Shown: positions 1 to 10,199 of the stretch, in pieces
How the letters are laid out: every line of letters starts with the position of its first letter
How positions within the stretch are numbered: the first letter of the stretch is position 1
Origin: Bacteroidota bacterium
GTDB lineage: Bacteria; Bacteroidota; Bacteroidia; B-17B0; Aurantibacillaceae
Length of the DNA: 64,000 nt
Assembly: GCA_016711805.1 (NCBI GenBank)
Contig: JADJSH010000037.1
Location: 1-64,000 of the forward strand
Reading direction: 5' to 3'
The notes under the pieces: model-generated
What the model was told of the DNA's origin: nothing
Database searches by the model: none
The model's input: the letters and a program-made list of their open reading frames with translations, nothing else
Translations under genes and position numbers: made by a program

Positions 1-162
1 AATTTGATCACAAAACATCACTGTTTTGCTCTCGTGTCTTTCTCAATATGTCAAAGAACTGGATTTTTAATTAGACAATTTGACCATTAGTCAATTCGTC
101 AATTAAAAAAATTAAAACCTTTAATTAGCTAATTGTCTAATCGACTCATTATCTAATTGAAT
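1..162 (-). other. rRNA operon internal spacer (tRNA-Ala to 23S side)
   Basis: AT-rich spacer downstream of tRNA-Ala on the minus strand; the 23S gene expected next is outside the window. It holds short motifs (CTAATTGTCT and TCGACTCATT at 129-150) that recur on the other side of the tRNA pair. No coding potential is seen. Confidence 0.7.
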
Positions 163-239
163 TGGTGGAGAATAACGGATTCGAACCGTTGACCCCCTGC
201 GTGCAAGGCAGGTGCTCTAGCCAGCTGAGCTAATCCCCC
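163..239 (-). tRNA. tRNA-Ala (TGC)
   Basis: Read on the minus strand the sequence folds as a cloverleaf. Acceptor GGGGGAT pairs with ATTCTCC with two G-U pairs, the anticodon stem is CCTGC/GCAGG and the loop is CTTGCAC (anticodon TGC). The CCA end is encoded. It lies in the 16S-23S spacer, the usual place for tRNA-Ala. Confidence 0.97.
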
Positions 240-257
240 AATTGCGAGTGTTAAATG

Positions 258-331
258 TAGTCCCGAGCGGATTTGAACCGCTGACCCCTACATTATCAGT
301 GTAGTGCTCTAACCAACTGAGCTACGGGACT
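258..331 (-). tRNA. tRNA-Ile (GAT)
   Basis: On the minus strand the acceptor AGTCCCG pairs fully with CGGGACT, the anticodon stem is CTACA/TGTAG and the loop is CTGATAA (anticodon GAT). CCA is not encoded. It sits between the 16S gene and tRNA-Ala in the usual spacer order. Confidence 0.97.
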
Positions 332-343
332 ATTTTAATTTGG

Positions 344-367
344 CAATTTGACAATTTGACAATTTGA
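344..367. repeat. Three tandem copies of an 8-mer in the 16S-tRNA spacer
   Basis: CAATTTGA is repeated three times head to tail. Close by, the 22-bp stretch at 388-409 repeats the one at 129-150 with one mismatch, so similar short AT-rich motifs flank the tRNA pair on both sides. Confidence 0.75.
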
Positions 368-556
368 TAATTACATTTTCAAATCAACTAATTGTCTCAT
401 CGACTCATTGTCCGTACCTCATTAATTAAAGCCCATTTGGCTCGTTTTTGGGTTTTGTTTTTTTAATTCCAGTAATAAATTGATTCCAAAAAAATAGCAG
501 TAACTCTATTAAAAGAGTTTCTTATCTGTTTACACTTAAGTGCTAGACACTTCTCC

Positions 557-2079
<1,523 letters not shown>

Positions 2080-2335
2080 AAAGTAATTTGATCTAGATAT
2101 TCATATCTAGGAATGTCTGTTCAGGGTCTAGCATGTAATTATGATAAAAGTATCACTACTCTTATCTTCAGATGTACACTCCTTATTCAGAGTTATCTGC
2201 TACATTTTTGGTTTCAATCTTTTCAAAGAACTTAGTTAGTAAACTAACTTAATATATCTTTCGTAGTATTCGCTATTGCTAACTTTCTCTACTAAAATCT
2301 CTTAATGAACGTCCGCTATTTTCATTTGCGGGCTG
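2080..2335 (-). other. 16S rRNA leader
   Basis: This non-coding stretch lies between the 16S 5' end and the nearest promoter. It is AT-rich and expected to carry processing and antitermination signals, but I could not assign boxA-like elements confidently. No open frame of note is seen. Confidence 0.55.
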
Positions 2336-2367
2336 CAAAATTACATATCCTTTTCCTAACCACCAAA
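2336..2367 (-). promoter_or_regulatory. rRNA promoter, proximal
   Basis: On the minus strand TTTG (2367-2364) is followed after 20 bp by TAATTTTG (2343-2336), matching the Bacteroidota sigma-ABfr consensus TTTG-N-TAnnTTTG. The -7 box is directly followed by CAGCCCG, which the distal promoter shares. Confidence 0.75.
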
Positions 2368-2439
2368 TTTATTTTTAATTTTCTTAAAAATATTTTTGTC
2401 TCCTAATCCTCTAATTCTACAACCTCAAATAACGGGCTG

Positions 2440-2470
2440 CAAATGTAATAAGTTTTTTGTTACTAGCAAT
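2440..2470 (-). promoter_or_regulatory. rRNA promoter, distal
   Basis: On the minus strand ATTG (2470-2467) is followed after 19 bp by TACATTTG (2447-2440), again running into CAGCCCG. With the element about 100 bp downstream it forms a tandem promoter pair, common for rRNA operons. Confidence 0.65.
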
Positions 2471-2626
2471 AAAAAAATGTGGATTTTTTAGAAATTATGC
2501 CAAACTACTTGATTTTATAGATATAAGTGGATTGATTGTCGCCCAATAGCAAAGGAAATCAAGAGAATTTATTCATGAGGTTTGACGCTATTACTGAATT
2601 GCAGCATAAAACATTATAATTTGTAA

Positions 2627-2656
2627 ATTCTTGAATACGTGACTTGATTCAAGAAT
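2627..2656 (-). terminator. Perfect inverted repeat at the end of the lptF/G-like gene
   Basis: Two 10-bp arms, ATTCTTGAAT and ATTCAAGAAT, flank a 10-nt loop and overlap the stop codon of the permease gene. It can act as an end-of-operon stem, but no clear T-tract follows on the minus strand, so a role as intrinsic terminator is uncertain. The 2471-2626 stretch beyond holds nothing else recognisable. Confidence 0.45.
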
Positions 2657-3780
2657 TACTGCTGAGCGTTTTTGTATAGATAAAATGCGATGAAAGAAAA
2701 AATAATATTAGGAATCCAAACTGCCAGTAAAGCATGGTCAAATGTTCCTGAAGTAGCAAAGGTAGTGGATATATGCATGAATAAAATATAAACGCAACTT
2801 AACACCAAGCCTAATGCAATATGTAGCCCAACACCACCTCTTATTTTACGTGAAGAAATAGAAACACCAATGATGGTTAAGATAAAAGTTGCAAATGGAA
2901 ATGCTGTTCGTTTATACATTTCTACTTCAAAAAATTCAATTCTACTTGATCCTTTTAACTTCTCTTTGGCAATAAATTCTTTTAACTCGAAATATGGCAA
3001 TACCTCTATTTTACTTTGAAACCTCACCATATCTTTCGGTGAAAAATCAATCTTAATTGTTTTTGTGGGAGTAAAACGATGTGTTTCTTTATACACATGT
3101 TTTGGCATCCCAGCCTTCGCAGAATCGATAGTTGAATAAATCAATTCCCTTTCAAATACATTAGTTAAATACCACGAACCAGCAATACTGTCCCATTTCA
3201 TACTTTCTGCTTTTAGCATGGAAATTTGTTTATTATTTGCGATTTTTTCGATGCTTATATTATGGGCTGTATTCGAGAAATTATCATAATCAGCCATATA
3301 TAAAGATGTGCCAGGAGAAAGTTGTCGATGGATGTTTCGCTCCTCTGTATTATAACCGTTATTAATGTATTTATCTTCAAAACCAATACGCACTCTATTG
3401 GATTTAGGAATTACAAAATGATTTAAAATTAATGACATGATAGTAATCAATGCAGCGCCAATCATATATGGGCGAAGGATTCTTCTGAAGCTTGTGCCAC
3501 TCGACAAAATGGCTACAAACTCTGTTTTATATGCCATTTTAGAAGTAAATAAAATAACTGCAATAAACGTAAATAGTGGGCTAAATAAATTACCGTAGTA
3601 AGGAATGAAATTTAAGTAATGCTCAAAAATTATTTCTTCGATTGGTATTTTATCAGCAACAAATGTTTGCAGTTTCTCAGAAATATCAAACACAATAAAT
3701 ATGCATAACATCAAAGAGATAGAAAAGAAAAACGTTCCTATGAATCTCTTAAGTATATATTTATCTAATATTTTGAGCAT
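2656..3780 (-). CDS. LptF/LptG family permease
   Basis: The 374-residue inner-membrane protein has the YjgP/YjgQ layout: N-terminal membrane segments (about residues 10-30, 50-75 and 95-120), a central soluble periplasmic domain (about 130-270) and C-terminal membrane segments (about 290-370). The family forms the membrane part of the LptB2FG ABC exporter that moves lipopolysaccharide from the inner membrane to the Lpt bridge. LptF and LptG cannot be separated by eye. It is the last gene of a minus-strand run after tgt and the LTA-synthase-like gene; tgt next to an LptF/G permease is frequent in Bacteroidota. The length fits the family and the ATG start is good. Confidence 0.9.
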   Translation of the reverse strand: MLKILDKYILKRFIGTFFFSISLMLCIFIVFDISEKLQTFVADKIPIEEIIFEHYLNFIPYYGNLFSPLFTFIAVILFTSKMAYKTEFVAILSSGTSFRRILRPYMIGAALITIMSLILNHFVIPKSNRVRIGFEDKYINNGYNTEERNIHRQLSPGTSLYMADYDNFSNTAHNISIEKIANNKQISMLKAESMKWDSIAGSWYLTNVFERELIYSTIDSAKAGMPKHVYKETHRFTPTKTIKIDFSPKDMVRFQSKIEVLPYFELKEFIAKEKLKGSSRIEFFEVEMYKRTAFPFATFILTIIGVSISSRKIRGGVGLHIALGLVLSCVYILFMHISTTFATSGTFDHALLAVWIPNIIFSFIAFYLYKNAQQ

Positions 3781-3821
3781 TTAATTAATCGTGTTTGTAA
3801 TTATAAAAAGTAACAAAATAG

Positions 3822-5714
3822 TTACAGATGTGTTTTATTATTAATAACTGTTTTATTATAATATTGGATATACGATTTTAAATAGTCTTCTTGTTTACGG
3901 TATTTATTAGCGGAATCAAATAAATTTTGCGTCAATAAACTATCCTTTTTATAATTAAATACTTGTTCCAAGTTTAAATTATTAAACACATAATACATTG
4001 AATCATTAGTTAAATAATAATTTCCAGAGTTAAAATGAATAGAATATTTAGACGGTTGTTTACTAAAAACCGAATTGCCAAAAGCGAAATAAGGCTTGTT
4101 GTATCCTATATAATCTAAAATACTTGGCATAATATCAATTTGTTGAATAAGCTGATTATTAAAGCCTTTTAAACTAGTGTCGGAAGGACTAAAAAACATA
4201 ATTGGAATTTGATGATGACCAACATCGTTGTTATAAAAATCGTCGTTAGAAATACTTGTATGGTCGGGAGTTAAAACAAATACCGTACTATCATACCAAG
4301 GCATTTTTTTCGCTGATTCGAAAAATTTCGCTAAGGCATAATCGGTGTATCCGATGCTTTCAATAATCTCGAGTGATGACTTTGGAAACTTATTAGTATA
4401 TTTTTCGGGAACTTTAAACGGATGATGCGAACTCAACGTAAATATAGCCGCCAAAAAAGGACTTGAATAAGTGTTTACAGTTTTTGCGGTGTATTGTAAA
4501 AAAGGCTCATCCCAAATACCCCAATTATTATCAAAATCTGATTCGTTATTATACTCCGTTCTTCCATAATAATTTACAAAACCAGATAAATTAGCATAAG
4601 AATCAAAATTCATTGTGCCATTTGTTCCTCCATGAAAAAAAGACGTTTGATAACCTTCATCTTTTAACAGAGAAGCCATACTTGTTAATTGATTGCCGCT
4701 GTATGAAGAATTAATATAAGGATTGGGCATTAAATTAGGAAATGAAGAAAGAACTGCAGGGATACCTTCGATAGAAGTTCCAGCATTGGATATAGCATTT
4801 TTAAAAACAAGAGAGTGCTGCATTAAGCTATCTAAAAAAGGAGTGTAACTTTTACTTTTACCAAGACCAGTATATTCTTTTGAAAAACTTTCAAGAATAA
4901 TAATCACAACATTTTTTTTAGCAAATGTCTTGTCTTTATGTTCTTTAATGGGATTAACCGTATTAAATGCAACTTGTTCATCAACAACCTTTATTTCACT
5001 TAAATTTGTTTTATCCATCGTTAACAAAATGGAAAATGGCGTATTGATAACAATATCAATATAATTAGCAGAAGCATACTTACCAGCATCAATAAACTGA
5101 ATTGGCACTCTTGCCAATCCCCTAAAACTTACAAAACTTACTCCTAAAATAAGAAGAGATACAACACTGATTTGTAGTTTTTGAACACCAGAATAATTAC
5201 CTGTTAATGGAGTTTTAGAGCGTAGTAAATAATTATGCGCTCGTATAAATACATACAGCAATACGATGTACAATAACAAAACATACCAATAGTCCTTAAC
5301 AAAAGAAGGCAATAAGGTACCAACATCTATTTGCCCTCCTAATAATTGATTTAACGTGTCAAATGTAGATCGCTTTCTGATAAATGGATAATAACCAAAA
5401 TCTATGCAATTGGTAAGTAAAAAGAGTGAGTTAAAAAGTAAGAATAAAAAATTATTTATTTTTTGAAGCCATACATTATTAGCAAAAACAAATGGCATTA
5501 AAGAAATGACAATGAATAAAATATTACAAACGGCAATAGAAAATGCATCAAATCGAATTCCATAAAAAAACAATTTCATCATCTCACCGATACTTAGATT
5601 AGGGAAATAAGAAATACAACTAATACAAAACAAAACTCTGCACAAAAAATACAACGCAAAAACAAGTAGCAACTGTTTTAGCAATAAAATAATTCTTTGT
5701 TTATAGGCCTTCAT
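3822..5714 (-). CDS. LTA synthase/MdoB-like membrane phosphotransferase (sulfatase fold)
   Basis: The 630-residue protein has five predicted membrane segments in residues 1-200, then an extracytoplasmic alkaline-phosphatase-superfamily domain. It shows family marks: the metal-binding VVIIILESFSKE segment (about 270), the nucleophile threonine in NAGTSIEG (about 310), SSHHPF (about 430) and TPDHTS (about 490). Relatives transfer phosphoglycerol or phosphoethanolamine to lipid-anchored glycans or lipid A. The substrate here cannot be told. It lies between tgt and the LptF/G-like permease on the same strand with short gaps (26 and 41 bp), so co-transcription and an envelope role are likely. Confidence 0.85.
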   Translation of the reverse strand: MKAYKQRIILLLKQLLLVFALYFLCRVLFCISCISYFPNLSIGEMMKLFFYGIRFDAFSIAVCNILFIVISLMPFVFANNVWLQKINNFLFLLFNSLFLLTNCIDFGYYPFIRKRSTFDTLNQLLGGQIDVGTLLPSFVKDYWYVLLLYIVLLYVFIRAHNYLLRSKTPLTGNYSGVQKLQISVVSLLILGVSFVSFRGLARVPIQFIDAGKYASANYIDIVINTPFSILLTMDKTNLSEIKVVDEQVAFNTVNPIKEHKDKTFAKKNVVIIILESFSKEYTGLGKSKSYTPFLDSLMQHSLVFKNAISNAGTSIEGIPAVLSSFPNLMPNPYINSSYSGNQLTSMASLLKDEGYQTSFFHGGTNGTMNFDSYANLSGFVNYYGRTEYNNESDFDNNWGIWDEPFLQYTAKTVNTYSSPFLAAIFTLSSHHPFKVPEKYTNKFPKSSLEIIESIGYTDYALAKFFESAKKMPWYDSTVFVLTPDHTSISNDDFYNNDVGHHQIPIMFFSPSDTSLKGFNNQLIQQIDIMPSILDYIGYNKPYFAFGNSVFSKQPSKYSIHFNSGNYYLTNDSMYYVFNNLNLEQVFNYKKDSLLTQNLFDSANKYRKQEDYLKSYIQYYNKTVINNKTHL

Positions 5715-5740
5715 TAATAATACTTATTGAATAATGATGT

Positions 5741-6872
5741 TTACAATCGTTGTGCTAATTGTTTAACCATTTTGTTTTTCCAATCGTAAAATGTTCCATC
5801 CATAATTCTATTTCTAGCTTCGGTAACTAACCATAAATAAAACGCGAGGTTATGAATACTGGCAATTTGCGCTGCTAAAAACTCTCCACAAACTAATAAA
5901 TGTCGTAAATACGCTTTTGTATAAACTTTATCTACATAGCTAGTTCCGTTTTCATCCAAAGGCGAAAAATCATTTTTCCATTTTTCGTTTTTAATATTGA
6001 TGATTCCATTTTGAGTAAATAACAAGCCATGACGGGCGTTACGCGTTGGCATTACACAGTCAAACATATCTATACCTAAAGCAATACATTCTAAAATATT
6101 AACTGGCGTGCCAACTCCCATTAAATAACGAGGTTTATCTTCGGGTAAAATATCGCAAACTAATTCAGTCATAGCATACATATCTTCTGCAGGTTCGCCA
6201 ACTGATAAACCTCCAATGGCATTTCCTTCCGCATTTTTAGAAGCAATAAATTCAGCCGATTGTATTCGTAAATCCTTATAAACAGAGCCTTGTACAATTG
6301 GAAATAAAGCTTGAGAATAACCGTACTTTGGCTCAGTTTCGTTAAAACGAGTAATGCATCTATCTAACCAACGGTGTGTTAAGCCTAAGGAATTTTTCGC
6401 ATACTTATAATCACAAGGATAAGGAGTACATTCATCAAAAGCCATCATAATATCAGCTCCAATAGTACGCTCAATATCCATCACACTTTCGGGCGTAAAC
6501 AAATGTTTACTACCATCTATGTGCGATTTAAATGTTGCTCCTTCTTCGGTTAACTTACGTGAATTAGCTAAGGAAAATACTTGGTATCCACCGCTATCCG
6601 TTAAAATTGGCTTTTCCCAACCATTAAATTTATGCAAACCGCCAGCGCCTTCTAACACTTGTAAGCCTGGGCGTAAGTATAAGATGATAAGTATTTCCTA
6701 AAATAATTTGAGCTTTAATATCATCTCTTAATTCGTGCTGATGTACTGCTTTTACTGTAGCAGCTGTGCCAACAGGCATAAAAATAGGAGTTTGTATTTG
6801 ACCGTGAGCGGTTTCAATAACACCTACTCTGGCTTTTGATTGTTTGTCTTTATGAAGAAGCGAAAATTTCAA
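5741..6872 (-). CDS. tgt: Queuine tRNA-ribosyltransferase, frame broken once
   Basis: TGT exchanges guanine-34 of GUN-anticodon tRNAs for a queuine precursor. Two overlapping frames (6872-6630 and 6658-5741) join into one 376-residue protein of normal length. The break is near 6683, where H-L-Y-L-R-P-G-L would be read if one base of a TT were removed. Visible motifs include NTYHL, DSGGYQVFSL with an active-site aspartate, GGLSVGEP and MPTRNARHG. The usual C-terminal zinc site CxCxxC is not there: the matching positions read G, S and D, although the later IHN histidine remains. Loss of this site may be normal in this phylum. The break is probably a sequence error. tgt leads the minus-strand operon. 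Confidence 0.88.
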
Positions 6873-7063
6873 TGCTAATTTTTTGCGTAAAGATACATTT
6901 TTAACTAAAAGAGTGATTGAATTGAAAAATTAGTAGCCTGTTTTTACCACTTATTAGCAAAAAACAACCAGATACAAAGTGTAAATGTAAAGTTCTGTTA
7001 AAAGCTCTGCTTTGGCACAAGCATTGGAATTGTATCTACAACTAACAATAAAAAAGTAATATC

Positions 7064-7883
7064 ATGAAAACCTCTATCAAAACATTAACTACTATTTGTG
7101 CAGTAATTATTAGTTTAAGTTTAACCGCTCAACGAAATCATAACGGTGGCAGTAACTCGCCTCAACCACAAAATAATCCTCAACCAAATCAAAACAATAA
7201 TCAAAATGATAAACATGGTTGGTCAGGAAACAATCATCGTCCGAATTGGGGCGGAAGTGTAAATATTCACATTGGAGGCTTTCCGACAGTATATCCCAAT
7301 AATTATGGATACGGTTATGGTTATAATAATTACTATAGTGTTAAAAAAAGCAGCAAGAAATTCAATCCGTCAATCAGCTAATGTTATCAGACAAGCTTTA
7401 CAGTTTAGTGATTGGAATGATACCTACTCTCCTTGGTTAGCAAAAGCAATCCGTCACCAACAATATGCTAAACAATTATATTTTTGGGGAGATTATGCAG
7501 GTGCTTTAAATCATGCTGAACGTGCTGGTTTTTTAGCTTGGAACACCTTAAGTTACTTTAATAATGCTTACGGATATGATGATGGTTTTGCGGGTAATAA
7601 TTATCCAAACCCTTATAGCGACCCAAACAATCCGTATTACAGACAAAGTAACCCAAATACAACAACGCAGCCAAACACCAATTCTGACGAAGATTTTGGA
7701 TACAGAAAAGGCAATACAGATAAAACAAATGAAGAAAGTGGTTCGGTAAAAAGAGAAAATCAATCTGCACCCGCTAATACGCAAAAAGTAGATAAAGCGC
7801 AATTAGATGGTTCGTTACCTCAAAGTAAATTAAACGATAGAGAGCTTTTAAAAACAAATGTAAAAGATTTAGATATTGAATAG
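7064..7883 (+). CDS. Secreted Asn/Gln/Pro-rich protein of unknown function, frame broken once
   Basis: An N-terminal signal peptide (residues 1-22, ending SLTAQ) leads into a low-complexity Gln/Asn/Pro stretch, a Gly/Tyr run (YGYGYGYNNYY) and then a helical region around FSDWNDTYSPWLAKAIRH and GDYAGALNHAERAGFLAWN. A polar tail ends at 7883. Two frames, 7064-7381 and 7272-7883, overlap, and the change fits a one-base error in the A7 run at about 7343-7349. The joined protein has about 272 residues. The helical middle resembles an ordered-repeat or stress-type domain, but I do not recognise the family. No neighbour gives a clue; lnt follows after a terminator. Confidence 0.65.
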
Positions 7884-7897
7884 ACCTCACCCCCCAA

Positions 7898-7918
7898 CCC
7901 CTCTCCGAAAAAGAGGGG
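7898..7918. repeat. C/G-rich hairpin of a dispersed-repeat type
   Basis: CCCCTCT and AGAGGGG face each other across a 7-nt spacer, inside a C-rich then G-rich stretch (7887-7926) that is unlike the AT-rich surroundings. This kind of sequence occurs as a dispersed intergenic repeat in Bacteroidota (recollection, not searched). Confidence 0.55.
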
Positions 7919-7935
7919 AGAAGGGCAAAAACAAG

Positions 7936-7970
7936 AAAGTCTGTTTACCATACGGTAGACAGACTTTTTT
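7936..7970 (+). terminator. Rho-independent terminator
   Basis: AAAGTCTGTTTACC pairs with GGTAGACAGACTTT around a four-base loop, with one G-U pair, and a T6 tract follows. It ends the secreted-protein gene just before lnt. Confidence 0.88.
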
Positions 7971-7985
7971 ATTTATATTTAACGC

Positions 7986-9590
7986 ATGTTTCAAAAAGTT
8001 CCAAATTTTGTATTAGCCATCATTAGCGGATTATTGTTTAGTGCTGGTTGGTTTGCACCTTTAACTATTTTATTGTTTTTTGCCTGGGTTCCGTTATTTA
8101 TTATTGAAGATAGAATTTCAAATAGTGATATAACTAAACGCAAAAAATTAAAAAAGTTACTTGGTTAAGCTACTTTGCATTTTTATTTGGAATATCTGTG
8201 TGACTTGGTGGATATATTACGCTTCGTTTGGAGGAGCTGCTATGGCAATAATTTGCAACCCTATTTTTATGTGTGTTGTATTTATGATTTGGCATAATTT
8301 AAAACGCCGTATCAATAAACCTTGGGCAATTTGGTTACTTATTCCCATTTGGCTAGGTTATGAATATGGTCATACATTATGGGATTTAACTTGGAGTTGG
8401 TTAATTATAGGGAATGCTTTTGCGTTTAACCACAATTGGATTCAATGGTACGAATTTACGGGAACATCCGGCGGTAGTTTATGGGTGTTGGTTGTAAATA
8501 TTTTGTTCTTCAACGTGATTAAAAATTCAAATTATAAGGCTAAACAATTTGCAAAACCTGCTGCTGCTATTATTATCCCTATTACCATTTCGTATTTAAT
8601 GTTAGCACTTACTTCAACAAGCTCAGTTACATCCGACACAGAAAAAAAAACATATAAAACACTAATTGTTCAACCCAACGTTGACCCGTACAACGATAAA
8701 TTTTATTTTGCTCCCGAAATCCAACTACATAATTTATTAATTCAATTGCAAGGAAAACTGGATTCAACAATTGATTATTTAGTATTACCAGAAACTTTTT
8801 TAACCGAAGATTTTACAGAGGGGCAAGAAAACGAATCTTACAGTCTCCATTTTTTAATGGATAGCATTTTAGCTTCTAATCCAAACTTAACTATTATTGC
8901 AGGTGCCAGTACATTTAACGTTTACAAGCCAGGCCAAGCTAAAAGCTCAACCGCTCGCCGCGATGTAAACTCCGACGTTTACTATGATTATTTCAATACT
9001 GGATTGCAGGTAAATAAAGAAGGGATTTCTTATTATCATAAATCAAAATTAGTTCCTGGTGTTGAGCGTATGCCGTTTCTGCATTATTTAAACCTTTAGA
9101 AAGCTTTGCCATTGATTTAGGAGGAACAATGGGAAGTTTAGGAACGCAAGATGAAAGAGGTGTGTTTTATAGTCATGACAAAAAAGTATGTATTGCATTA
9201 GTAATTTGCTACGAAAGTGTTTACTCAGATTATGTAGCCGATTATGTTAGAAATGGGGCTAATTTGATTTTTATTTTAACCAATGATGGCTGGTGGGATA
9301 CAAGCCCTGGTCATCGCCAGCATTTAGCTTACTCAAGATTACGTGCCATTGAAACTCGTAGAGAAATTGCGCGTTGTGCTAACACTGGTATTTCATGTTT
9401 TGTAACGCCTTACGGAGAAATAGAACAAGCAACGCCTTACTGGGAGCAAGCCATTATTAGTAAAAACATGACCCCAAACGATAAACAAACATTATTTGTG
9501 AAGTTTGGAGATATAATCTCCTATACTTCTTCGTTTTTAGCAATTTTACTATTTATTTGGAGTCAAATATTACGTTTTAAGAAGTCTTAA
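7986..9590 (+). CDS. lnt: Apolipoprotein N-acyltransferase, frame broken at least three times
   Basis: Lnt adds the third acyl chain to the N-terminal cysteine of lipoproteins in the inner membrane. Pieces at 7986-8168, 8161-9099 and 9129-9590 join into about 535 residues, normal for the family. The N-terminal half has several membrane segments. The nitrilase-like half keeps the catalytic triad: Glu in VLPETFL, Lys in HKSKLVPG and Cys in VICYES. Frame changes lie near 8160 and near 8190 (a T5 run, with SYFAFL in the third frame between), and near 9077 where TTTCT needs one more T to read P-F-S-A-L-F-K-P. An essential-type gene broken only by single bases in homopolymers suggests sequencing error. 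Confidence 0.88.
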
Positions 9591-9605
9591 TTATTCGTAA
9601 ATTTG
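9575..9605 (+). promoter_or_regulatory. Promoter of the first toxin-antitoxin pair
   Basis: TTTT (9575-9578) is followed after 19 bp by a perfect -7 box TAAATTTG (9598-9605). The antitoxin ATG is only 7 bp downstream, so the transcript would be leaderless or nearly so. Confidence 0.55.
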
Positions 9606-9612
9606 TAATACT

Positions 9613-9845
9613 ATGACAGCATTAGCATTAAAAAACAAATTCATAAAGCAATAGATTTAACTACTGATGAATCTATTTTAGAAGCTGTGTACACAATTTT
9701 AAACAAAACAAACTCTTCCTTTGATATTAGTGATGTCGATTTAAAATTAATAGAAAGCAGAAAAAAACAATATCTTAAAGGAGACCTAGGTACAGTAAGC
9801 TTAAAGGACATTAGAAAAAAAGCTTCTAAGCATTTAAAAAAATGA
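9613..9845 (+). CDS. Antitoxin of a type II toxin-antitoxin pair, frame broken once
   Basis: From ATG 9613 the frame reads MTALALKNK and then hits a stop. Adding one A to the AAATT at 9637-9641 gives a continuous 77-residue, charged, helical protein (continuing IHKAIDLTTDESILEAVYTI and ending KKASKHLKK). Its stop overlaps the toxin start as ATGA. Size, charge and position are those of a type II antitoxin; no DNA-binding fold was assigned. If the frameshift is real the antitoxin would be lost while the toxin frame stays open, which would be hard to tolerate, so a sequence error is more likely. Confidence 0.65.
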
Positions 9846-10141
9846 GTTATAAATTGCATTCTGTTGTAGGTGTTGATGATGATGTTTCTGATCCAGTTGA
9901 ATGGTATGAATCTCAACAAGATGGACTAGGAGAAAGATTTATTGATGATTGGGAAAGTACAGTGGCTTACATATTATCTAATCCTTTTTCCTTTGCGAAA
10001 AAAACAAAGTCGTTCAGGCAAGCTGTTCTAAAAAATTTCCCTTATTTAGTAGTTTATGAAATAACAGATAACATTGTTATTATCTATGCGGTAATAAATG
10101 GAGCAAAACATCCTAAAAAACGATTTTTAAGAAAAAAATAG
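9842..10141 (+). CDS. RelE/ParE-family toxin
   Basis: The 99-residue basic protein has the ParE/RelE pattern: an N-terminal strand, a helix with EWYESQQDGLGERFIDDWES (about residues 20-39), then the strands FRQAVLKNFPYLVVYEI and NIVIIYAVINGAKHPKK near the C-terminus. ParE members poison gyrase and RelE members cut mRNA on the ribosome; which applies cannot be told here. The gene overlaps the antitoxin by 4 bp (ATGA), typical of a coupled pair. A second, different pair lies 2.1 kb downstream. Confidence 0.85.
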   Translation: MSYKLHSVVGVDDDVSDPVEWYESQQDGLGERFIDDWESTVAYILSNPFSFAKKTKSFRQAVLKNFPYLVVYEITDNIVIIYAVINGAKHPKKRFLRKK

Positions 10142-10199
10142 TATAATATTATTCGTAAATTTAACCTCGTAAAAACTAACACAAAACAAAACACTATAT

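Noticed and set aside
9641..9919. Minus-strand open frame opposite the first antitoxin.
   Set aside because: It is the complement of the antitoxin/toxin coding region and has no family features.
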